This document shows positions 26,801 to 38,800 of a stretch of 64,000 bases of DNA, in pieces. The stretch lies in the NCBI GenBank assembly GCA_943737045.1, contig CALSFV010000373.1, positions 188,501 through 252,500 of the forward strand. The letters run 5' to 3'. Source of the stretch: Parapristionchus giblindavisi. Taxonomy: Eukaryota > Nematoda > Chromadorea > Rhabditida > Diplogasteridae. Position 1 is the first letter of the stretch, and every line of letters begins with the position of its first letter. Position numbers and translations under genes: made by a program. The notes beneath the pieces are model-generated. The model was given only the letters and a program-made list of their open reading frames with translations, had not been told where the DNA came from and ran no database searches.

Positions 26801-29800
26801 AAATGTCGTGAAAATAACTGGACAACAATAAAATATTTTATCCGTAAATGGCAAAAAAATGCTGAATATCAACAAATTCCCGTGCTGTATCTGATTGACA
26901 ACACAAATTATTTCAAATTTTGTTTTGTTTTGTAGATTGAGCATCGTCTTGAGCACGACAGTGGGCTTGGCGCCGAAGCGAGAATTGCGAAGAAGAACGG
27001 AAAGATGTGGAGAGTCGATCGAGTACAGGTTAGATTGAAAATGGAACTGTTACACCGATAGTTTCGTAAAGTGATGGACTTAAAGGCACATTCCGAACTA
27101 ATATAACTCTCCTCTCTGGCCACAGTCTCTCGTAGACAAAGAAAGCGAGAGAGCATTACCAGAGCGGAGAATTTGAAATAAGCTCGGGTTATTGATTTTA
27201 AACTTTAATTGATCATCCCTCTATCTGTAGTAGATTACAGGGTGGTCAAGAATATTATTTGAAATAACTACACTTTGATCTATGAAAATATAAATTTAAA
27301 TATCTTCATCGACCGCTAATCCTTCAGAAAACCGCATCAGCTTCGATCGAAGATGACGATTCGGAGAATTCAGGATCCGTGCGGATTCAGGTAACTTTTT
27401 AATTTTTTTCATTTACTAATTTGCATATTTTTAAATTACACCTAAAAAACAATACTCATCGTGCATGTAAAACTGGCTGCAAGGGCTGGCAAGCCACGTA
27501 CATCAGAGCCCTTTACTACTCTTGATAAATTTGTATAAATGAAAAAAAATGAGTGAAAGACAAAACCGGCAAATGAAATCTTCATGGGTTTCTTCGTTTC
27601 TATATTAATTCTGAATTCTTACATCAATCAATATTCGAAAAGGATCAACGTATAGCGGCTCTGAGACTGCTCTGAGACTGCAAGAACTAATCATGAAGAA
27701 ATTACAGAACTAAAGATGGAAGATCCCCTTTTATACTACTCCTAATCCAGTGATTTTACTGCTTATTTCATCCTAATAAAGAGCGTTAAACTGTTAAAGT
27801 GTAACTGTAAATGTAACTGTATTTATTCATTAGAATAATTAAAGAAACGCCCGACCTAATTTGTGACTTGGCAATGCTCATCGCTTTCTATATTTGCTAG
27901 AGCGGAGAATAAAATTAGCTCGGGATTGGTTTACGATGCGCCCATATTTCCATTAAATTTTCATTATCGATTTTCGGTACCAAGGAAGCAAATATGGGAA
28001 CTTTTCAGAACAGTTCTGGGACACCTGAGGGTTTCAGTCTTAAAAGAGGATTTTCTTTTAAAAATAGGGCTGCATACCCTTCAAGGATATCTCACCATTG
28101 CAGGTTCAGGTGATTCCTCCTCTGACTGTTTCCATGGAATCTTTGGACAATATCGATCGGAAGATCGATGAAGCCTTCGATGAGGCCCTCTCGCCACGAT
28201 CGAGAAGCATCGAGGTATGGACGCGAGATAGTGTGGCCAGAGCGGAGAGTTACAAAGTATATTGGGGGTCTCAATCATGTTCTATGTTCTACTGTAAAGT
28301 TTATTGACACTGGTTGTTCATGGTGGTCATACAGTATCGGAAATAGGTTACATCAATCTCTGGTGCGGTATGAGCTTCAGTGCGGCTTTGTTTAACTCTT
28401 GTTCCTCTTGATTCCTTGCATGAAAGAATTACTGGAGTCAGTACAGGCGCAAAATCAAATTGGAATTCATCAATGCTCATTTTCAGGTGAAAAACGGTTC
28501 GTTCGAGACTGTTCAAGTCGACGTACACAGGGAATGTGAGGAGGACGACGACAGAACCGGTATTGTAGAATTATTTTGGCCACGTTTTTTCTCGTTCTTG
28601 TCAAATTTATCACATAAACAATGGTGGGGGAGTGGTCAGAATATATAACCGATGGAAAATTTGATAATATTCTTGCAAAGTAGGATGATTGCAGTGCTGC
28701 CGGCCTTTGCATCAGACACACTCCGCAGTTCAGACGGTGTCTATCGATCAGTGACGTCACTGCCATCCACGTCAGACACGACTAAGGTAAGAGTAGTAGC
28801 TTGGAGTGTGTCCATAACATGACATTTGTTTTACAATGTGTCCATTTTAGGATCGTTTGAGGCTTTTGAGGCTGTCAAATTATTGAAATATTCTTTCATT
28901 TTTTTTGTTTTTTTTTTCAAGGTTATTTTTTAAATCTCTTCAGATCGTGTTCCCCATCGAGACTCCTCTAGCTCCTCATCATCCATACGACGAGGCTCGC
29001 TACGTGACATCGGCCAGTATTCGCTTGGAGAAGACCCTACCCACTCCCAATACGACTCTCGAGAGGAATAAGGTAAGATTTTTGATGTTCGAAAATGAAA
29101 AAATGGAGAAAAAAATAAGATGCCTTTTTTGTGTGGCAAACTCGCAAATGTTTGGCAATTCACTCGAGCATTCGAATAAGTTTCAAGTGTATATTTAAAG
29201 AACATAGAGTTGAGCTCAGTCAGTTCATCTTTGTACTGCGCGCATACATAAATATAATACTCATAAAATTACACCTTTTATCTCATATCATATCACATAT
29301 AAATTGTGCCTATAATCATCTACTATACTGGCCTAGCAGTGATCACCCGCGGGATTTCGTGGGCCTTGGCTGTACTTTACCGTTTTATTCATTTCAGAAC
29401 CATGACGTGTCATCACTGCACTGGATGCCCAGTCCACTTCCATTCTACCCTGTTGCTATGAGGAAACGATCAAGATCCGAAGGACCATTGTCGTATGCTG
29501 ATGACAACGCTGACCAAGGTTTGTGGTTTTACAAATAAGTACTTCTTGTTTTATGGTTGTCTTGTCTAAATTTTTGAAAACAAGTGAAAATGAGTTTGTA
29601 ATAATGAACATCTTGAAACACTAGATAACACCACGTAAATAAATAAATAAATAAATACATAAAAATGTAGATCAAACACGAATCGATGATGGTCGTGGTT
29701 TCCGTATGAGTTGGCATCCATCTGGAGGACAACGAGAGGACCTCGAGGATAGAGGACATCACGAGTATAGATATCCACCGGAGATGAAAGGTACGGTTTA

Positions 29801-32800
29801 GCAATTATCGTTGTTGATATTCCTTTTCCGTATGCACATTAAATTATTGACATATATTAGTGGACTCGTATATGAATCATAAGAGAGTCATCCACAGTGT
29901 TTCTCATCCACGGGGAGATCGGTCATTGAAAACATGGTAAAATGTCAAAAAATACGCATATTAACCATGTTGTACTTTAACCGTATCCTGCGTACTCTCT
30001 CTCTTTATCGCTTCACTTTTTCTCTGTCACATCTCCTCGCTCTCAACGCGCTGTGTAACCCTGTTTATTGCGAGTTTCACTCACTAATAAAGTAGTGTGA
30101 ATAGAACAATAGTGCCTACAACGGAATCCATGCATGATCACGGAAAATGAAAACATGATTATAAATCTTGACTTCAAATATCAGAGGAATTGTAAAATTG
30201 TGATGTGAATGTGCGGATTTCTGCATATGTCAGTTGTGATATGAGGAGTAGATACACTGTATCCTACATATATTATAAATACAGTACATCTGCGCTGAAA
30301 AGAAGAAGGACGAGGAACGTGTTGATATTTCAGGTTGGAATACAAGAGTGCACTACATGTACACGTCACGAAACATACTATATGTTTTCATGAAATAACA
30401 GATTTAGAGATACATAAAAATTGCGAACATAGCATTCAAAGGATCATTTTTAGTGGGTGTGCTCAAAAATAACCACGATAATCCTGAAATTCACGTCTAA
30501 TCTGATGTAGAAAAGTCAGAAAAAGAAAGGAAACTAAACGAAGCGATAGAGTATGCACAATGATGAGAGTTTTCTCTGCTTTTCTTTTCTGTTCGTGATT
30601 TTGAACTGAATATTGCAGGTACCTTGACAACGACTGTACGTGTTGCTGGATATTCATCCCCAAAGAGGGAATTCCGAGAGGCACGAGAAAGGAGAAAGAA
30701 GGTTATTTTATTTTATTTCGATTTTATTTTATTCATTAATTAATTTAAATTTATGTTTAAAATTAATTGTTCGAAAAAGATGAAAGTGAATGATATTAAA
30801 ATCAAAAGATTTCAAATTAATATAAACGATTTCCAGATCATTCGCAAGTCCCGTTGTAGCGTGTCATCTAGTGACTCAGGAGGAAAGTCGACGACCAAAC
30901 CAGATGAGGAAGAAATGCTCGAGGTTGGGGAGAATATCGTATTACATCTGAAAAACAAATAACATTGATCCAGTGATCATTTGTCAAAATCGAAAAATAT
31001 TAGCATCAATGTGCATTGCGCAGATCGGTATTGAAATACATACTAACAAATTGTGAGAAATTATTAACCCGTTGTTAAGATATTCACATCTATTAACAAC
31101 TGGCCATAGAATTCTAATGCTGTTAATATAAAAATATAAATTTTAATAAAAATAAAAATATATTAAATTTCCAGGTCGAAGTAACTCCCTCATTCATCAT
31201 TCTCCGTGGTTCCTACAATCTCGTTGTTGCCAAGGTATTGTTATTAGTATTTTGTGTTAATATCCACAAACACATTTGAAACACTCAACAGATGTCTTTT
31301 AAACGATATATTTCATCTGTGTAAAGAAGAGAGAATTGTGAGATAAAGAGGTAGTTAGACTTTAGTTTATATCAGTAGATAAACAATAAACAAAGATAAT
31401 GTGCGAGCCCACATTCCTACTGACCTTTGAGCCGAAATCATGTGTTACAAGCACACCTCGAGCTAATTTTACTCTCCGCTTTGGCAGTACTCTCATCAAC
31501 AAAGTAAGCGAGAGAGCATTGTGAGAGTGGAGAGTTACTAATTATCTCGGTTGCGCCTTTAATGTGCGAAGAACCGATTTTGCCTTTGTAGAGGAAACTT
31601 TTTTCACAAAAAAATACGAATTCATCCTAGTCCTCTCCTTCATGTGAGGGCGTAGCGATTGATTGAGCGCATCACATTGTTTTGTTGTTTAGGATGAGCC
31701 ATTGGGTCGACTTCTTCTCTCACTCTCCGATGGTCAACCAATAGTCCCGGCTGCTCTCGATTTCTCCGTTCTACCCAAGCTGAAAAGACTTCTCAGGGAG
31801 AGTATGACTAAGCGGGCAAGAAGGTCTGTATTTTCCTATGTTATTTTTAAATCTTAAAAGCTTGTTTTCTTACGTAAATAGTTAGAATATACTTTGTCTT
31901 CGAAATCACAACGCATTTTATAGCCATAATTATGGCTATCAAAGGTGCTGATAAGACTGTTCTGATAAGATTTACTGATGTTTCTGACCAGTATATCAGG
32001 AGCTTTTTTTGCTTCTTTGTAGTGACATATGGTCGAACGAGGCTATCGCTGCCTTTGATCATTGATCATCTTATCTAGTCATTTGATCTCTAATACAAAC
32101 TTGTCTCTAGATGTTGTTTATTCTTCATACGAAGCTCAGTAGCTTTATAGATCTGTAGCTCCATAGCTCTGTAGCATTATTGTTCATTATATCTGGCGAG
32201 CAACGAATTTACATTTTTCTATACCTGTTATATCCCTTTAAAGACATACCCTCTGGACAATTCTCAACTCTAGTCATATATCCTCCACTTCTCTTCGTCT
32301 GTCAAAGACGTAGCATGGCCAGAAGGAATGATACTAAAATATCTATAGCGTCTACTTATCATACATTGTGTAGAGTGATCGACATTCATCTTTTGTTATT
32401 ACTTGTACACTGTGTGTTAGTATACTCATTGACAACTTGGCTATTTGTCTAAAAATTACAGTATGGTGCACCATGGTGTACTTTAACCGTCTGCGCTCCT
32501 TCACTTTTGCGTACACACTCTCGGTTTCGCTGTACTTTTTTTCTGCACTGGCAACGCTGTCTGACTATTATCTTTCAAACCAATGTAATATACCAATTAT
32601 ATTTATTTCAGTGTGAGCATGTTGTCTTGTCGTGGCGCCTCCCTGCTTGATCTACCCGATCCAATGAGCGAGAATCGACGAGCGGCCAGCTCCAATCTCT
32701 ACCATCCAATCAATAATCCCCAGGTAATAAGCTTGATAGAAACCATTCCAGAACTCATCAATATCATTGTTTTACATTACAATTGAAGATCTTATAAAAC

Positions 32801-35800
32801 ATAGGAGTGAATGGGACAATTTTAGGGATAGTTTTTTTTGTCTCTACAAGAAAATGGAAACACATTTATCCTCTATTTCAGGGTAACGTGAACTTATGCA
32901 CGGCTGAGAATCGTGTGTGCGAGCAAGAAGTAGGGAAGCGTCTTCAGGTAGATTTTCTCGATATTCCCCTCCCAAGTATCCCAATTGTGAGCTGTTGCGA
33001 AAGGAAAAAGGAATAAGAGATTACTCTTCGCTTTTCATTCTATGATCTATACTTATACGATTTACACTCTTTTCAAATCCTTTGTTTACACACTATCTCG
33101 CCTCTTTTTTCGTTTGTTTATCTTCTCTTCGAGAATTTGGAACGTGATATATCAACTATGACTAATCGATAAGCATACCGTGTTTACTAAAATGCGGGGT
33201 TGTCAATAATCTAGCTCTCAATTCCATAAACCATGGAAATTCCGTGCGAGAGCATATAATTAAACTCCTTTCAATGACAAAGTTTACGCTCCTTTTAAGG
33301 AGATCCGCATCCGTCCCGAATCAGTTCAATGGCTTATTCGATACTCAGCCAAGGGAGGACTTATGGAGTAAGTGTTCTTACTAACAATACGCTTTATCTC
33401 CTCTTTTGCTCAAGATTTCGTATGATGTCAACTATTGTTTATCTCTTTGCATCATATCATATGCCACGAAATCAATCAATAATACTTCTTTCAGAACAAA
33501 GACCGCCCTATGTGACTTCTATTCTCGTCTGTTGAATGTTCCCTTGGATACTAAAGAGACCGTACTGCTGCCTGCGGTGACATCGGCCTATGACCTCATA
33601 GTGCATCTCACCTGCGACCCTCATGGTATTTCTTTTGGCACTGCTGTATATCTAGGCCCAGATTGGGGACTAGTTTAGGGGTTCGGTAGTCTAAACTAGA
33701 TGTTGGATTTAATTGCTATTGAATTCTAAATATATTTAACGGGCGTTATCATAGATTATCATGGTCGTAGGATGTTATGGCCAACAGCATGATTCGTTAA
33801 TATAGATCTGTTGAATGGAAATAAAATTTGTTGACTGTGGAACCAAAATATCATAGAATATTCGTCAGCATTGCATGTTTCAGATATCGTACTGACCACT
33901 GCGCCCTACTACTGTCGTATCACAAACGATTGTGCCGAGAGGAATCAGTGCCGCATTGAACACGTTCCTTTGGTTGGTTATTTGAACCGTTTATATCTTT
34001 TTTATTAAGTAAAATTCTATCCTAGTGTTTTCACTATATCCACTACGAGTATCAACTTTGTTTATGTCTATATTCTTCTTGTTAAAAAATATAATTGAAA
34101 TATTCTCAGAATCCGGACCACCCCGAACTGATCGTCTCCGAGTACGAGAAAGCGTATGCCACGTGGGCATCTAAGGTTTGTAATTTTTTTTAAACTTAAA
34201 AATTCCAAACTTCTCATTACACTACATCTTAATGAGAACAGATTTTTTCGTATAAAGACATTATCGACAGTTAGTTTGAATATTTCATACATACATCTTA
34301 TCCAATTATTTATAGCCAACCTTAGAAAATATAACGAAATTCAAAACGGCATTGCTAATGAAAGACCATGTGCTTGATATGTCATGGCGACTTTCTTTCA
34401 TTTCTTTTACACATTTATCATATTACGAGAAGTCTCTCTTGTACATGATTGGCCACTCAAGACTTCTTGGTCGTTTCAAAAAAAGTTGGCCCAATGCTTC
34501 ACATGAAGAAGTTCTTCTGTCATGAAGATTTTATACCTATTCTCTACAAACAACTCAGTATTTATAATTTTCATTATCAGGGAGAACGCGTGCGAGTACT
34601 CGTCATAGTGAACCCTCACAATCCACTAGGAAATGTATTCAAGAAAAGAGAGGTCCTTGCTCTGTGCGAATGGGCCATAAGGTATCGATTTCTTTCGGAT
34701 ATAATTTTAATTATAATACTTTTAGTTAAATTAATTAGTTATCATAATTTTTATCATATAATTATAACAATTATTTTAATTCTCTGTAGGGGATCAAGTT
34801 AGCTTTTATTGTTGGAAATATTGCAAGAACTGTGCATAATCAAGCGGAGAGCGTTACCTCTCGGAACTATTTCTTCAGTGCATGAAACTTATAATAAAAG
34901 CCGGCATTGTGATTCACAATAAGGGGACACCGGGAGCTTATTTAAAACTCTCCGCACTGGCAACACTCTCTCACTCTCCGTGCCTCTGTAAGAGCGTGGC
35001 CATAGAAGAGAGTCAAATTAGCTCGGGGTGTGTCAATAACAGATAGAGTCTCGCATAGAATATTACAGTAATATCTAATTCTGTGTGATAAAAATATAAA
35101 TATAAATAATAAAGTACAGTAAAGGATAGTATAGTACAGTAGTAGGACTGTACAGTAGTATAAATTCAAGGCCCTTTTACAATTTATACAATTTTAAAAT
35201 TGTAAAAATCGTTAAAAAAATGATCGTATTCTTCAGCAATGATATCTTCATCATAATGGACGAGATTCTTCTCGGCACAATCTACACGGGTCTTTCCTCG
35301 TTCCAATCGATGTTGTCGTACAAGAATGAGCTGAGCAAGCCAGAGATGGTCGCGTGGCTTTCAAGTTTGTCCAAGGTGAATACAATATTTTAAACTACTA
35401 TATCGGATGTTTTAATGGCTTTACCGCATCTGGTTCCCATGAGATGGAGATTGCATGTTTTACAATTAGTGGTGTTGTGATCCCATGGTGAATACTGTCC
35501 ATGTGAAATACAAAAGTGCTAAATTGTAAATCAAGATGAAGTATCTATCCGCTATATTGAATCATTTGTCTTATTTTCCTTTATTTATCATAGGTAATTT
35601 TAACAATTGGTCGTAAATAAGCTTATTTGATACATATATTGGTTCAATAAAGAGTTCATATGCTACCCTATTTTTCCAGGATCTCGGTATCCCCGGAATC
35701 AAGACGTGTCTTGCCATCATTCCTTCTGAGGCCATGAGAAGCGCCCTAACTCGATTAGAAGCCCTCTCTCCTGTTCCACCTCCAAGTCAACTCATAGTCA

Positions 35801-38800
35801 ATCAGCTACTAGCCGATCGAAGTAAGTTTCAAGCTATCCTGAAGATTCAACAAATGTCATAAGCCTTGCTGATAATTTCAAGGAAGTGCAGTATTATATA
35901 CAGTACTGGCCAAAATAGTGTAACATTTGGTTTTTTCGCCATAACTTTTTTCAAACTCAACCGATCGAGTCCAGATTTTCAGGGATAATTTTTAGAGTGT
36001 TTTCACGTGTTTTACACAACAAATTAGCCCGGGTGATCCCTTACGGTGAAATTTATTGAGAATTTATCAAAAGTCACAAAAGTGAGATTTTCGTTTTCTT
36101 CGATTTCGTCTTAATTTTTCACTAATTTTGATAGCAATGTGTGTTTTATCGATTTAAAAGCATGAGACGGATTCTTGGGAGCAAGAATCTACCGAGATCT
36201 GATCGAGAATCCATTCGTCGTGGACGTCAGATGGGACTGTCACTGGCACTCTGTCACAGCAGTTTCGAGTGACTGTTTCGACTATCCTGAAGGTCATCAA
36301 AACTTCAATCCGTGCTCAAACAATGAAGAAGGTTAATGTACGACCTCGCAAGTCGACCACGATATCGGATCGTCTTATTACCTGCATCTCGAAGGAGAAA
36401 TTGAGGCGCACTACAATGGACATCAAGCTACCCCTAGCGGAGTTTCGCTAAATTGAGGTGCCTAAAGCTTCTAAACTTGCCTGAAACTATGTTTGAAGGA
36501 ATGAAATGTGTCTCTAGCATATCTACTTCTTCATAATTCTCTTCACCTAAACCAGGGGTCCAACCCCATCTTCAGAGAAACAACATCATAACATCAACGA
36601 TTCTCCTCCATGCTTCACGGTGGTCAGTTGGTACTTCACATCCAATCTAGTGCCAACCGGACGACGAACATGATATATTCCCACCTTAGCAATCATCAGA
36701 AACTTCCTTTCGTCTGAGAATACGACCTAATTCTACTGTTAGTGGGTCCAATACCAGTGCTCTTTTGCCCATGTGATCCATGCTTTGCGATTCTTTTCGG
36801 ACATCAGCTGTTACTTGATATGTCCACGTTCGAAGAGACCCGAAGCACGAAGACGATGCTGTACATTGTTCACGGATACCTCAAACATCTTTTCAGACAT
36901 GTTTAGAAACCTTATCCACCTCAAATTAGCGAATCTCCGCTAGTTCTCGCTTGATGCCCATTGTAGTGAGCCTCAATTTCTTCTTCGAGATGCAGGTAAT
37001 AAGACGATCCGATATCGTGGTCGACTTGCGAGGTCGTACATTAACCTTCTTCATTGTTTGAGCACGGATTGAAGTTTTGATGACCTTCAGGATAGTCGAA
37101 ACAGTCACTCGAAACTGCTGTGACAGAGTGCCAGTGACAGTCCCATCTGACGTCCACGACGAATGGATTCTCGCTCAGATCTCGGTAGATTCTTGCTCCC
37201 AAGAATCCGTCTCATGCTTTTAAATCGATAAAACACAGATTGCTAGCAAAATTAGTGAAAAAATTAAGACGAAATCGAAGAAAACGAAAATCTCACTTTT
37301 GTGACTTTTGATAAATTCTCAATAAATTTCACCGTAAGGGATCACCCGGGCTAATTTGTTGTGTAAAACACGTGAAAACACTCTAAAAATTATCCCTGAA
37401 AATCTGGACTCGATCGGTTGAGTTTGAAAAAAGTTATGGCGAAAAAACCAAATGTTACACTATTTTGGCCAGTACTGTATATATCATTGTTTGCAGAAGA
37501 TTACTTTATAAGAGAAAAGTATATAGATAGTTGAAATCGTAATGTCAAATACGAAAAACTATTGACAATAATATTGTAACTCAACTAAACCTTACGATGT
37601 TTTGCTCTTTCCTACGTAAGATTCAAGTAATTGCAGAATTTACTATAATTATAATAGTACGTCACAGCTTATAATTTAATTTTAGACTGGCTATCATCAA
37701 CTCTAGCCGTTGGTCGCCAGAGACTCGAAGCGCACGCGAGATTCACTCACGAAGCTCTGGCTGATATCGGTATTCATTCTCCGCTTCCACTGAGTGGAAT
37801 ATGCCTTATGGCTGATTTCGGAAAGGTAAGTAGTGTATTTTCTAGATCATTGTAGTTTACCTTCAGGATATCTTGTTGTTTATCATCTGGATACTTTTTC
37901 CTCGCGTTAATATTCCAATTCTTTAAAAAAAATTTAAATATTGTAATTGTCAAAATTACCATATCGTGAATTTCAGTACCTCACCTCGCGATCTCATGAA
38001 GAAGAGGTGAAGTTGCATCGTTTGCTCATCGATCATGGAGTAGTACTTACGATGGGAGAGTCTGCCAAGGCCACAGAACCGGGATGGTTCCGGGTCTCGT
38101 TTGGTGGACCGAAGAATGAATTGGAAATTGGTGATTAATAGATATAATTTCTTCACCTGTACAGATAGAACATGATATTTGGAGAACCTTAAAGAGAAAT
38201 GAGTAAATTAGTTGGATAAAATGTATGTACATTAATTTTTTTATTAGGAATGCAACGTATTTATTCGTGTCTCGCACCCGAGGCTACATTGAAACACGCA
38301 ATCAACTATACAAAGGAATCCAAAGAAGACAGGAAAGGTTGGAATTGTTTTTAAATTTTTTTTTATTTTTAAAGCAACTGCGTTGACTCTGACAATGAAT
38401 ACTTTGATCTATGTCTATTGTAAGAAACGATAAATATTTAGTTATTATTTATTATGAGTGATCAAACATTTCCCAGGATTTAGATCAAAACTTTAGAGAC
38501 ACAATCCGAGCTAATTTGTAACTCTCCGCTCTGCCAGTGCTCTCTCGCGTTCTTTGTGTTTCTAGAGAGTTGCCAGAGCGGAAAGTAAAGTAAACTCTCG
38601 TTGTGACTTTAAATACTCACAAGGGAATGGTCTCAATTTGGCCTGACCTTATGAAATGTCAATAGTGTGACTAAAAATAGTTATATATGCCGATCGCAAA
38701 TCCGTTTTAGACAGTGCCTAATCGACCTGAGCTTCGAGAAAATCGATCTTGAAATTTGCCTTTCTTGGCTGGCTTTTCGATTCGAAAGTTCACATGGTCT

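Noticed and set aside
30837..32723. Gene boundary between the repeat protein and the aminotransferase
   Set aside because: Exons remain in phase across the interval, there is no stop, and the gaps look like ordinary introns; kept only as an alternative.
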